Source: Photobacterium chitinilyticum (lineage in GTDB: Bacteria > Pseudomonadota > Gammaproteobacteria > Enterobacterales > Vibrionaceae). Taken from it: DNA of 64,000 bases. The stretch covers positions 972,711 through 1,036,710 of the forward strand of contig NZ_RJLM01000001.1 in NCBI RefSeq assembly GCF_004104355.1. The letters run 5' to 3'. A model generated the notes under the pieces. That model did not search any database, was not told the origin of the DNA, and saw only the letters and a list, made by a program, of their open reading frames with translations. Positions 1 through 8,197 of this stretch are shown piece by piece (the stretch's first letter is position 1; each line of letters starts with the position of its first letter). The position numbers and the translations under genes were made by a program.

Positions 1-539
1 AAAAAACACAAAGTGGCGTAAAAACGCGTTCAACTAAAGAAGCAACTGAGGATAACTTTAACGAAATCCGTTTTGATGACGATAAAGGCAATGAACTGCT
101 CTCTATCCATGCTGAAAAAGATCATCATTTGATGGTTGAAAATGATTATCAACAGCTGATTGAAAATGACTGTCGGCAGACGGTTAATAACGACAAACAG
201 TTATTAGTCGAAAATGATTATCGGCAGACAATTAAGAATAACTATCAATTTGTGGTTGAGAATAACAGCCAACAAACCATCAAAAATGACCACCAAATCA
301 CTGTAGAGAATAACTGCAATCAAACCGTTACCAATGATTATACCTTGAAGGTCGACAATAATCTTCAAGCCAAAATTGCTAAGGAACTAGTGATTAACGC
401 TGGTAAGGAGATCGTCCTCAAAGCTGGTGGAGCCTCAATTACTTTGTCCAGTGATGGTTCGGTAAATATTAAGGGATCAAGTATTAAGGTGAATGGAAGC
501 ACCATTGCACTGAAAGCTGGATCGATTGCTCTGAATTAG
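1..539 (+). CDS. vgrG: VgrG type VI secretion spike protein, C-terminal part (5' truncated by window)
   Basis: Reading phase starts at base 3 and stays open from the window edge, so this is the last 178 residues of a longer protein. The first visible residues (SGVKTRSTKEATEDNFNEIR then FDDDKGNELLSIHAEKDH) are the signature that follows the gp5-like OB fold in VgrG proteins. After it come ten octapeptide repeats of the form V/I-x-N-D/N-x-x-Q-x, the triple-stranded beta-helix needle, and a beta-rich end with KAGGASITLSSDGSVNIKGS. VgrG trimers form the puncturing spike of the T6SS tube and carry PAAR tips and effectors. The PAAR, accessory, Rhs and immunity genes follow on the same strand, so this is an auxiliary VgrG-effector cluster. 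No upstream T6SS structural genes are visible. An internal TTG/ATG at 129-134 is not a real start. Confidence 0.93.
   Translation, partial: KTQSGVKTRSTKEATEDNFNEIRFDDDKGNELLSIHAEKDHHLMVENDYQQLIENDCRQTVNNDKQLLVENDYRQTIKNNYQFVVENNSQQTIKNDHQITVENNCNQTVTNDYTLKVDNNLQAKIAKELVINAGKEIVLKAGGASITLSSDGSVNIKGSSIKVNGSTIALKAGSIALN
135..374 (+). repeat. Octapeptide (24-bp) beta-helix repeats in VgrG stalk
   Basis: Ten consecutive 8-residue units, each beginning V or I with N-D or N-N at positions 3-4 (VENDYQQL, IENDCRQT, VNNDKQLL, VENDYRQT and so on). The period is exactly 24 bp. This octad matches the rung periodicity of gp5/VgrG beta-helical needles. The DNA copies are diverged, so this is a protein-level repeat and not a recent tandem expansion. 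Confidence 0.85.
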
Positions 540-649
540 ATTCAGTGGCGTTAAAGCATAGTGTTGTTGCCGTTTGAAAAGTGCAAATTGGGTTCGAATT
601 GTAGGGAGTGCCGGGCTAATTTCAGAATTATCTTGCGGCAAGAAAAAAG

Positions 650-937
650 ATGGGAAAACCAGCAGCAACGATTAGTTGTTTTCATATGTGTCCTAAAACA
701 ACAGCAAAAGTTCCTCATATCGGCGGACCGGTGGCAGCCGGTTCAGGTAATGTTCTAATAGGTGGCCTTCCCGCAGCACGAAAAGGTGACATGTTGGTGT
801 GCATTGGTCCGCCAGACAGTATTAAAGCAGGGTCTTCGTCGGTATCAATCAACGGTAAACCTGCGGCGCGGATGGGCGATTCAACCAACCATGACGGGAA
901 AATAGTTGCTGGTAACCCTACCGTGACCATTGGGTGA
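650..937 (+). CDS. PAAR-domain T6SS spike-tip protein
   Basis: A 95-residue protein that is almost entirely one PAAR domain: glycine-rich, with PHIGGPVAAGSGNVLIGGLPAAR near residues 22-44 followed by KGD, and a second GKPAARMGDSTNHDG stretch near 69-83. PAAR proteins form a zinc-bound cone that sharpens the VgrG spike and attaches effectors. The Rhs effector downstream has no PAAR domain of its own, so this separate protein probably supplies the tip that links Rhs to VgrG. It lies 110 bp after vgrG and directly before the next gene. The ATG at 650 has only a weak purine-rich ribosome site, but no other start preserves the domain. Confidence 0.9.
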   Translation: MGKPAATISCFHMCPKTTAKVPHIGGPVAAGSGNVLIGGLPAARKGDMLVCIGPPDSIKAGSSSVSINGKPAARMGDSTNHDGKIVAGNPTVTIG

Positions 938-944
938 ATGTAAT

Positions 945-1892
945 ATGCCTATAGATATTGAGTTTGAGTGCCTACGGATAGGTGAGGATACCGATCATAA
1001 CGTGGTGTTAGGTCTGGATCCCTTAAAGCGCCTGCAAGCACAGTTAGTCGAGGTTGATACTAATAAGAATTTCTTGTCATTGCCGATAATCCCTTATTCA
1101 AATGAGGACTATTTTCAGCGTCTGTCGACAGTGTTAGAAATTGCTTTGACGGGGCATGAGGTGGATTGGCAGTCTGCTCCGGTGTTAATACTTTTACCTG
1201 AACAGGAAGGCCTAGACGATGAGTATTACCAGCGGTTGTTTTCAAATCTTTGCCAAGCAGCTCCTGCTTTAACCTTCCATTCTGAATGTTATCTGTTTCC
1301 CTATGGGAATAATGCTCTGATCTTTGCATGGCGTCATCTTGAACATTTACTGCATGAGCAAAAAGCACCTTATGTTTGGATTCTGGCAATAGACAGTGAT
1401 CCGCGCCTTAGCCAACGATTATCCGTAAACGAACAAAACAATGACGCTTGGTTACCGAGTGGGATCGCTGCTGAGAGTGTCATTTTGGTCAAAGTCAGTA
1501 TCTCGGGATCAGGGCTAATACGAAATTGGTTTACTCATGAAGTACAAAATAAAGACATAGCAAAAAATAACGTCATAGAGTCTGTGTTTGAACGATATTC
1601 CAAGGAATACGCAAAAGGAGTCCAGCAGTTTTATGCCCCGTATAACGGGAATAGTGAGCGGGTAAAAGAGTGGGCGAATGCCTATCACCTGCTGTATCCA
1701 TTTGTTGGAACTCGTACACAGGTTGTGATGACGGGAGCCGTCACTGGTGAGTTAGGTGCCTGCAGCGGACTCTATAACCTATTACATCTTTATACGCGCT
1801 ATCAGCGTGGTGACTACCTACATAGTACGTTGCAACTTGAGATATCTAAAAAGCAGTATCGAGGTGCAGCATCGTATGCCTGGCATCAATAG
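945..1892 (+). CDS. T6SS-associated thiolase/ketosynthase-fold-like accessory protein
   Basis: A 315-residue protein. The ATG at 945 is preferred because GGGTGA lies 7 nt upstream; an in-frame TTG at 930 overlaps the PAAR stop. No signal peptide or membrane segment is visible. Two stretches look like a degenerate thiolase or beta-ketoacyl-synthase fold: VWILAIDSDPRL, then GIAAESVILVKV about 25 residues later (compare the family pattern VGGVDS...GEGAAALLL), and near the C-terminus MTGAVTGELGACSGL (compare LGDTGAASG). The usual catalytic Cys-His-His arrangement is not evident. Thiolase-like proteins are known in some VgrG-PAAR effector clusters. Its place between PAAR and rhs suggests an adaptor or loading factor. 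The fold assignment is inference and alternatives are open. Confidence 0.55.
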   Translation: MPIDIEFECLRIGEDTDHNVVLGLDPLKRLQAQLVEVDTNKNFLSLPIIPYSNEDYFQRLSTVLEIALTGHEVDWQSAPVLILLPEQEGLDDEYYQRLFSNLCQAAPALTFHSECYLFPYGNNALIFAWRHLEHLLHEQKAPYVWILAIDSDPRLSQRLSVNEQNNDAWLPSGIAAESVILVKVSISGSGLIRNWFTHEVQNKDIAKNNVIESVFERYSKEYAKGVQQFYAPYNGNSERVKEWANAYHLLYPFVGTRTQVVMTGAVTGELGACSGLYNLLHLYTRYQRGDYLHSTLQLEISKKQYRGAASYAWHQ

Positions 1893-1911
1893 TGAATGAT
1901 TGTGGGATAAC

Positions 1912-4900
1912 ATGGACGAACTCAAGCAATTACAGCTTAAAGCCAATGATGGCAAGGCATATCAATTTACTACCGCTAATAACAACTCAAAACAGGTGTC
2001 ATCCCGTTTTGAAACGCTGCAATTAGCTCGCCTGCATATCGATAAATTTGCGCGATTAAGACCTCAGCAAGGAGCCGATTTACTGGCAGTGTTGGGAATG
2101 CTAGATTTTCCTGCAGAGGTTCAGGCCCGAACTGGTGGTCGAAGATCCTTTGCAAATGCACGGGAGATACTGGCAAAAGCACTATTTGATGGAAAGCTTA
2201 GGGTACATGAAGTTCCGGCCATCGAGCCCGTTGTTGTACACCAACCGTCGTTTGCTGAAAAAGGAGTCCAAACGACAAAACAAGTTGCGACACAAGGGGG
2301 GAAGGAAGAAAAACGGACTGTCGGAAAAGGTAGTGTTAGCGATGCCCCAATACCTGTCTGCCCAGATGAAATGGAGTATTGCGGCGACCCGGTATCCATG
2401 GCCACCGGTGAAGAGATCCTACAGCTAACAGATATCACCTTGTCGGGCAGTATGCCTATTTGTTGGCAGCGCTTATATCGTTCAAGTCTTTGCCAGCAAA
2501 ATGTTGGCTTGGGTTACGGCTGGCGCAGCAATTTTCACTTTGAACTAACAAAAATACAATTGGCTGACGGGGAAGGAGAACAATGGCACTTTATTGACAA
2601 CAAAGGCAGTATATTAGCGTTTGATGATATTGCTGTTGGGGCGGTTAGTTATCAGCTGACAGCTGGTGCTGCGTTATTTCATGACCCTCACGGATATTAC
2701 TTACTGACACTCAGTGATGGCCGCCAATTACGCTTTGTCTACCAGCATCAGCGGTGGCTACTTGAACGATTACGAGAAAATGAGACACTTCAGTATCGTT
2801 TCGGCTACTCCAGTGCAGGTCGTTTAACAAGTATCGTAGCCAATGGCTGTCAGACGTTTGAATTACGTTATGATGTCGGCGGAAACCTCATAGAGGTGCA
2901 ACTCCTCGTAGGAATAGGTAGTACGCCGACAGTACTGGCACATTATCACTACAGTACTGAGGGTGATTTATGTGAGGCGAGTAATCGTCAGCAGCAAGTC
3001 GAGAGTTACCAATACACAGAACATCTGTTGACACGGAGAATCCGCCCGTCAGGCTTTAGTCATTATTTTGAGTGGCAGGGGAAGGGTTCATCGTCTAGAT
3101 GCATTACCCAATGGGGAGATGAGGGTAACTACCAATATTGTTTTGATTATGATATCGCTAATCACACTGCTGTTAGTACCGACAGCATGGGAAATCAATG
3201 GCGCTATGAACATAATACTCAAGGGAAACTGATTCGAAAAGTGTCGCCCAAAGGACATGTTTGGCGCTATCGCTATGATGCCAAATCCCGAAAAGTTGCT
3301 GAAACTACTCCCGGTGGTGCGACAACGAATCTTCGTTACAATCATTATGGCCAGCTAAGCGAGATACAAGCACCGGATAATAGCGTAACGCACTATAGCT
3401 ACAATCGGATGGGACAGGTAATCCGTATTGTCGATGGCGAAAATCGTGAATGGCGTAATGATTACAACAGTTTTGGTCGCCTGCTGAGCCAGCAAGATCC
3501 GGCTGGAGTCTTCAAGCAGTTCCATTATGACCGTCACGGACGCGTTATCCACATTGAACAATCGAACGGTCGTAGCCAACGATATTGGTGGAATGAACAC
3601 GGTTTGCTGGCGGCAGCACAAGATGGTGAGGCGATAACTCGTTACAGCTATGATGAATTGGGTGAAATTAACGGGATAATTAATTCTGATGGCTGGGTGA
3701 CGCAATACAAACGAGAGCGTTCAGGCCTGATAGTCGAGATCGCCGAATACCCTCAAACAAACCCTGAACAACAGCGAAGTCAGCGTATCGACTATGACTG
3801 GGCTGGGCGGCCAACGGTATTCATGGATTCTATCGGGCGAGCGCATACCTTTGTCTATCAAGGATTAGCGCAGCCAGTACAACATATCCGTCCTGATGGC
3901 AGTTGGCTGAAATTCCAATACGATAAAGAGCGTAACCTCACAGCCATTGAACGTAGTGACGGTGTCACCTATCAGCTTGACTATGACAGTGAAGAGTTGA
4001 TTCGAGAGACGGTAGGCTTTGATGGGCGTACCCAGCAATATCAGTATGATGGTCAAGGGCTATTAATCAGCCTTGCCGAGCAGGGTGAACGATTCATCCA
4101 GCTTCGGCGCGATAACTGTGGCAGAGTGATTGAACAACATTGCAGTGCTGCGGGTATCTCGCTGTCGAACCATTTTCAATATGATAATCTCGGCCGCTTG
4201 CTTCGCGCCAATAATGCTCGGCGCAAGCTCAGTATTCGTTACCACCTTAGCGGCCATCCAAGTGAGATCTGGCAAGACAATTGGCAGCTACAGCATGAAT
4301 ACGATACCGCCGGGCGTCGTACTTGCACTCAGCTGCCTGACAATCATCAGATACATTACCGCTATAACAAACAAGGGTTACTAGCGGGTATTGATTGGGA
4401 TCAGCAGCCATTAATTGATCGTCAGTTTGATACCAGCAGGAGGGAAGTCAGCCGCCTACAAAGTAACGGTGTCACGTTTTCACAATCGTTTGATATTCAA
4501 GGGCGATTACAACAGCAGTGTTGGAAACATGCCCATACCGAGCAGCAACGGGGATACAGATATAACCAAGCCGATCAGCTTGTCGGTATTCATGACAGCG
4601 AGCAGGGCGAGATCCATTACCAGTTCGACCAACTCGATCAGCTTACTCAAAGCCAGTTACCGCACCATCCAGAAGAGCTGTTTAACTTTGATAGCTTCGG
4701 TAATCCTCAGAGTGAACAAAGTAGCCAACAAGGTAACAAAGACATACACGTCAGCCGTGACAGGCTATTGCAATGGCAAGACACCCACTATAGTTACGAC
4801 CGTTTTGGCAACCAAACTAAAAGTCATACCCCACAAGGCAATGAACAGCGCCGGTTCAACGGCTTTAACCAACTGACTAGCCTGAAAAAAAACAGTAAAT

Positions 4901-6207
4901 ATACTCAGTATTATTACGACGCCCTCGGGCGCAGAAGCGCCAAAATCACCGAAAGCCAGCGTATTGATTTTCTGTGGGATGGTGATCAGCTCATCGGCGA
5001 ACACTGCAACGATCAATATAATTGGTACATCTACGAGCCAAACAGCTTTAGGCCTGTCGCCCTGATCAAGAAGGGGCAAGTTTACTACTACCACCTTGAT
5101 CACCTTGGTACACCGTTAACACTCACCGACAGCAGAGGTGAAACCGTCTGGCAGGCCGAATACAGCATTGAAGGTTTGGCCTCGCCAGTGATTGAAAGCA
5201 TCAACAACCCGCTGCGCTTTCAGGGCCAGTATTATGACGATGAATCGGGCCTGCACTACAACCGATTTCGCTACTACGATCCAAAAGCCGGACGGTTTAT
5301 CCACCAAGATCCGATAGGGCTACTCGGCGGAATAAATCCGTATCAATATGCCCCCAATCCTGTGCAATGGGTAGATCCGCTTGGGTTGAGTTGTAAGGAG
5401 GGGAAGGCTTCAAATGGAATTACATTACCAAGTGGAAAGGTGATATATCCGTTAGAAAATATTGTAACCTCAAAGCCTGTAGATAGAGGGTTCTTACTAA
5501 ATACGGCCAACTCAATAGTTGAAGATGTCCCATTAGTGGGAGATGTTTTAGAAGGTATTGGTAACCAAATTGGCTATTATCGTAGTGGGTTACGAGAAGA
5601 TGGGCTGAAGTTAAATCCTTTCACAGGAAACCAGTTAACACCTCTTGATGAGCAGACAGCAGTCTTTGATACGATTACAGCAGGCTTGGGCTCAGCTACT
5701 GGAAAATTAGCTCCAGGCTTCGCAAAAAATGTAGTACCAGAAGGTGTAGAGCTAGCAAGTTCTTCAAGAGTTGTGCGAGAATTACCTGGCGGATTTGATG
5801 ACTTTGTTCCAAACAAAATTAACATGTGGAGCCCTGATGAATTAATGGGGGTTGAGCCCGCATCACCCGAACTAATATCGGCAGTATCACGAAAGCGTGA
5901 CGTAGTGATAGCCCAGTCTGATTCAGAAGAACTCCGTATGCTTGATTACTTTGGAGCAGAAGCGTCGGTAGGGGGAGTTGATAATACTCATATTCTTCTT
6001 AGAGAAAACCCAAGTAAACCGGCACTGTTAGAAGAGTTTCTTCACGGTACTCAGGTGAAGTTAGGAATCACTGAACGCTTAGGTACTAGTGGCTTTGGAA
6101 GTGCAGAGACGCACGTTAAAGACTTTATGATTAGGCATCAGAGTATGCTAGGCCTGAGTGACGAAGATATAAAGATATTGCAGATACTCAGAGATAAAGG
6201 GCTGTGA
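1912..6207 (+). CDS. Rhs-family polymorphic toxin (probable T6SS effector) with C-terminal tip domain
   Basis: 1431 residues. The ATG at 1912 has GGGATA upstream and begins 19 bp after the previous stop; a TTG at 1900 is possible. Order: a ~150-residue N-terminal region without PAAR; the entry motif CGDPVSMATGEE (about 157-168); a long array of YD repeats (many Y-D-x-x-G-R units); the conserved core end with YYYHLDHLGTPLTLTD, RYYDPKAGRFIHQDPIGLLG and DPLGL at about 1155-1159. The core should form the encapsulating shell that self-cleaves near DPxGL. The last ~270 residues are an AT-richer variable tip with no family I can name. It contains LLEEFLHGTQ (E1374, E1375, H1378) followed about 20 residues on by AETHVKDFM, reminiscent of zincin-like metallopeptidase toxin domains. 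That activity is inference. The stop overlaps the next gene. Confidence 0.93.
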   Translation: MDELKQLQLKANDGKAYQFTTANNNSKQVSSRFETLQLARLHIDKFARLRPQQGADLLAVLGMLDFPAEVQARTGGRRSFANAREILAKALFDGKLRVHEVPAIEPVVVHQPSFAEKGVQTTKQVATQGGKEEKRTVGKGSVSDAPIPVCPDEMEYCGDPVSMATGEEILQLTDITLSGSMPICWQRLYRSSLCQQNVGLGYGWRSNFHFELTKIQLADGEGEQWHFIDNKGSILAFDDIAVGAVSYQLTAGAALFHDPHGYYLLTLSDGRQLRFVYQHQRWLLERLRENETLQYRFGYSSAGRLTSIVANGCQTFELRYDVGGNLIEVQLLVGIGSTPTVLAHYHYSTEGDLCEASNRQQQVESYQYTEHLLTRRIRPSGFSHYFEWQGKGSSSRCITQWGDEGNYQYCFDYDIANHTAVSTDSMGNQWRYEHNTQGKLIRKVSPKGHVWRYRYDAKSRKVAETTPGGATTNLRYNHYGQLSEIQAPDNSVTHYSYNRMGQVIRIVDGENREWRNDYNSFGRLLSQQDPAGVFKQFHYDRHGRVIHIEQSNGRSQRYWWNEHGLLAAAQDGEAITRYSYDELGEINGIINSDGWVTQYKRERSGLIVEIAEYPQTNPEQQRSQRIDYDWAGRPTVFMDSIGRAHTFVYQGLAQPVQHIRPDGSWLKFQYDKERNLTAIERSDGVTYQLDYDSEELIRETVGFDGRTQQYQYDGQGLLISLAEQGERFIQLRRDNCGRVIEQHCSAAGISLSNHFQYDNLGRLLRANNARRKLSIRYHLSGHPSEIWQDNWQLQHEYDTAGRRTCTQLPDNHQIHYRYNKQGLLAGIDWDQQPLIDRQFDTSRREVSRLQSNGVTFSQSFDIQGRLQQQCWKHAHTEQQRGYRYNQADQLVGIHDSEQGEIHYQFDQLDQLTQSQLPHHPEELFNFDSFGNPQSEQSSQQGNKDIHVSRDRLLQWQDTHYSYDRFGNQTKSHTPQGNEQRRFNGFNQLTSLKKNSKYTQYYYDALGRRSAKITESQRIDFLWDGDQLIGEHCNDQYNWYIYEPNSFRPVALIKKGQVYYYHLDHLGTPLTLTDSRGETVWQAEYSIEGLASPVIESINNPLRFQGQYYDDESGLHYNRFRYYDPKAGRFIHQDPIGLLGGINPYQYAPNPVQWVDPLGLSCKEGKASNGITLPSGKVIYPLENIVTSKPVDRGFLLNTANSIVEDVPLVGDVLEGIGNQIGYYRSGLREDGLKLNPFTGNQLTPLDEQTAVFDTITAGLGSATGKLAPGFAKNVVPEGVELASSSRVVRELPGGFDDFVPNKINMWSPDELMGVEPASPELISAVSRKRDVVIAQSDSEELRMLDYFGAEASVGGVDNTHILLRENPSKPALLEEFLHGTQVKLGITERLGTSGFGSAETHVKDFMIRHQSMLGLSDEDIKILQILRDKGL
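3956..3968. other. matS site (MatP binding site)
   Basis: GTGACGGTGTCAC, an exact match to the published matS consensus GTGACRNYGTCAC, inside the rhs gene. MatP, encoded at 49228 in this window, binds such sites and condenses the Ter macrodomain. Chance expectation for a perfect match is roughly 0.015 per 64 kb; three are present. Being in a coding region, this one could still be coincidental. Confidence 0.65.
4939..4973. repeat. 35-bp Rhs core segment duplicated downstream of the immunity gene (copy 1)
   Basis: This 35-bp stretch of the Rhs core, encoding AKITESQRIDF, is repeated exactly at 6504-6538 outside the gene. This copy is intact within the functional core. Confidence 0.9.
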
Positions 6208-6473
6208 GAATGAAAATAACAGAGAAGTTTGTTTTATCTGGTGGTGTCACAATCTTAGCATGTACTGGCTATGAGCCTGGTTGCGAAGTTGTTGGTAAAA
6301 AGTTAGCTCTGATATTGGACGGTGAAATAAGGCAAACATTGACGATAACTGGCGAAAGGAAGATGCTACATAAGAGGGATAAGCTTGACCATAGGGCTTT
6401 TGAAACGAGTGATACTGTTTTGTTATCTCCAGAAGAAGCTAGGAGTGGTCATTGGCAGTTGGTTAGCGCTTAG
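6204..6473 (+). CDS. Candidate immunity protein for the Rhs tip
   Basis: 89 residues, predicted cytoplasmic, probably beta-rich, with no signal peptide. The GTG at 6204 overlaps the rhs stop (GTGA), and an ATG at 6210 is the alternative start. Either way it is translationally coupled to the toxin. Visible stretches include ITEKFVLSGGVTILAC, GKKLALILDGE, TGERKMLHKRDK and LLSPEEARSGHWQL. I do not recognise a named immunity family. Position directly after the toxin tip, small size and shared AT-rich composition are the classical signs of a cognate immunity gene, so the role is inferred from context. Confidence 0.72.
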   Translation: MRMKITEKFVLSGGVTILACTGYEPGCEVVGKKLALILDGEIRQTLTITGERKMLHKRDKLDHRAFETSDTVLLSPEEARSGHWQLVSA

Positions 6474-6503
6474 ATTTTGAGCCCAGCTGACGAGCGAAGG
6501 TGT

Positions 6504-6538
6504 GCCAAAATCACCGAAAGCCAGCGTATTGATTTTCT
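6504..6538. repeat. Rhs core scar, 35-bp exact copy (copy 2)
   Basis: Exact duplicate of 4939-4973. The homology extends at protein level: this frame reads DERRCAKITESQRIDFL against GRRSAKITESQRIDFL in the core, with upstream bases diverged, then runs into unrelated sequence and a stop. It looks like a remnant of another rhs core left by recombination that exchanged toxin tips. Confidence 0.85.
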
Positions 6539-6583
6539 AACTGGCTATACTAATGATTAACTTCATTATGCGAGGAAAGACTC

Positions 6584-6928
6584 ATGGCTGATAATCCGTC
6601 TAATCAGTACCTTAAAGTGAAAAAGCGTCATCCTGGTTTGCTGAGTGCCGTCGAGACACTTGGTCAGGCGGTTAGGCAGGAAGGGCCAATTGATGAGAAA
6701 ACAGCACAGCTCATTCAGTTGGCGGCAGCGGCTGCAATTCGTTCGGAAGGTGCAGTTCACAGCCATACCAAAAGAGCGCTAGAAGCCGGTGCAAGCGCAG
6801 AAGAAATTCGTCATGTACTTATCCTTCTAACCAGTACTTTAGGTTTTCCTTGTGTGATGGCAGCATTGAGTTGGGCTGATGAGAAAATAGAGTCAGGTGA
6901 GCCTACGGATCCGGATTGGGAAGTGTGA
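6584..6928 (+). CDS. Carboxymuconolactone decarboxylase (AhpD-like) family protein lacking the CxxC
   Basis: 114 residues, ATG at 6584 with a good GAGGAAAG ribosome site. The all-helical CMD fold is visible: RHPGLLSAVETLGQAV, then AAAAAIRSEGAVHSHTKRALEAGASAEEIRHVLILLTSTLGFP. In redox-active AhpD-type members the helix before the HxxxAL motif has CxxC; here the equivalent segment is SEGAVHSH with no cysteine, so a peroxidase or disulfide-reductase role is unlikely. A decarboxylase-like or structural role remains possible. It stands alone between the Rhs scar and a strong terminator. Confidence 0.8.
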   Translation: MADNPSNQYLKVKKRHPGLLSAVETLGQAVRQEGPIDEKTAQLIQLAAAAAIRSEGAVHSHTKRALEAGASAEEIRHVLILLTSTLGFPCVMAALSWADEKIESGEPTDPDWEV

Positions 6929-7380
6929 TGTGACTAGATATGGTCTGTCTAGTTGGTAACCGACAGACATTAAAAAACCCGCGATACAGGCGGGTTTCTT
7001 CGTACATTCCGAATACAATAGGGTTATGAAAAGCGCGTCGAGAGTTAGCTATTACAGGGTTCTGCTTCTCTCTCGTTGACCATGCTACAAGCCCAGAAAC
7101 TGGCATAGTTGCTACTCTTTCCCCTCATCTCAAAAGACCTATTGGCAGAAAGAAACGCTTTTCAATATTTATTATAGTTCAGCTTCAGCGAGCGTCCAGT
7201 TCTTAATGTGAAAGAATATTCTGCATTTACCTTAGTTTTCCGAGGATTATCTTGCCCGTGGCGCGCTACTAACTCATTGCTTAGTATGCCTTATTTGTAT
7301 AATGAGAGTTTACGCACTGATTTTTTTATAGCCCTGGTGAATCATAAGAACATCTGCAGCATTACGCCGCTTTTTAATAG
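6929..7380. other. Intergenic region, 452 bp
   Basis: Apart from the terminator at 6975-7000 I see no gene or clear repeat. It presumably holds the promoter of the 7381 gene, but no convincing -35/-10 pair could be fixed. Confidence 0.6.
6975..7000 (+). terminator. Rho-independent terminator after the CMD gene
   Basis: Perfect 8-bp stem AAACCCGC / GCGGGTTT with a 7-nt loop, preceded by an A run and followed by TTTCTT, 47 bp after the CMD stop. It can act in both directions. Confidence 0.85.
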
Positions 7381-8046
7381 ATGAGTAGTATGATTCAACA
7401 AGAACAGGAAGTTAACAAAGCGTTATTAGATAAGCTGATAGCACATTTTGGGGTTACGCGTTTTAGTAAGGATGGTGGATATATACTGCAGGATGGCAGT
7501 TTACTCAACTTGCAACGTTCCGATATGGATAATCGTCAATACCATCGAGCAGTTGCTGCACTGTTGCCGAAAGAAATGCATGGTATCTGCGACGAGATAA
7601 CGATCGTGAATCTTATGACGGCAACAGGGATTATCCGTTATGAAGCAAGAGGACGAGTGCATGTGGCGGTAAAGCCGACACAGTTACAACGCCGTAAGCT
7701 ATTTGAGATCATGAAGTACAGCGAGCATAGTTACCGTGTTTTAGTTTCAGACTCAAACGGTGCAACAATTGGTGATCAGTTCTTTAAATCGCCTCAAGCC
7801 CACGAGCTGCTCCAATTTTTTGACCGTTGCTTTAGTGATGGACAAAAGCAATATCGTGATGATGAGTTTTATGTTAGCGAAGAGCAGGGCGATATCATAT
7901 TTACATTCCGTCCAGAACAACGTCAGATCGGGCGTTATCAATCAAGCTCTAGGACTTTTACAATAATGCCAGAGTTTGGAGGTTCACTGACTTTGTTTAA
8001 AGAACAAGTCGAAAAGTTTCTTCAAGAAGAAAGTAGTGCAGTTTAG
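7381..8046 (+). CDS. Hypothetical protein, 221 residues
   Basis: Not recognised. It is soluble, with no signal peptide or membrane helix. The N-terminal half has KDGGYILQDGSLLNLQ followed by YHRAVAALLP and IVNLMTATGIIRYEARGRVHVAV, a layout reminiscent of small domains in phage or plasmid polyvalent proteins. The C-terminal half is charged and ends with a helical KEQVEKFLQEES. Starts at ATG 7381 or ATG 7390, neither with a strong ribosome site. It is a single gene facing the convergent C25 peptidase, with a shared terminator between. In an accessory stretch it may be horizontally acquired, but nothing decides the function. Confidence 0.7.
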   Translation: MSSMIQQEQEVNKALLDKLIAHFGVTRFSKDGGYILQDGSLLNLQRSDMDNRQYHRAVAALLPKEMHGICDEITIVNLMTATGIIRYEARGRVHVAVKPTQLQRRKLFEIMKYSEHSYRVLVSDSNGATIGDQFFKSPQAHELLQFFDRCFSDGQKQYRDDEFYVSEEQGDIIFTFRPEQRQIGRYQSSSRTFTIMPEFGGSLTLFKEQVEKFLQEESSAV

Positions 8047-8116
8047 GGCTTGTCTACCATCGAATAATACAATGATTTCTATCTTTGCATTATTATTTAT
8101 TTGATTGGATATATAA

Positions 8117-8142
8117 AAGGGAGACTACTTGTAGCCTCCCTT
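8117..8142. terminator. Bidirectional terminator between convergent genes
   Basis: AAGGGAG-A-CTA loop TAG-C-CTCCCTT: a 10-bp stem with one mismatch, with T-rich sequence on the plus side and AT-rich sequence on the minus side. It lies between the 7381 gene (+) and the C25 peptidase (-). Confidence 0.7.
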
Positions 8143-8197
8143 CTAATTTACATGAATATAATTCAATACAACGAGATGATTTTACATCCGGACTAAA

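Noticed and set aside
135-374. 24-bp periodic repeats as a CRISPR array
   Set aside because: The period lies in frame within VgrG, units abut without spacers and the DNA copies are diverged; it is a protein octad repeat.
2135-2428. 97-codon frame inside rhs
   Set aside because: Overlaps the Rhs N-terminal region in another frame; a shadow without its own start signals.
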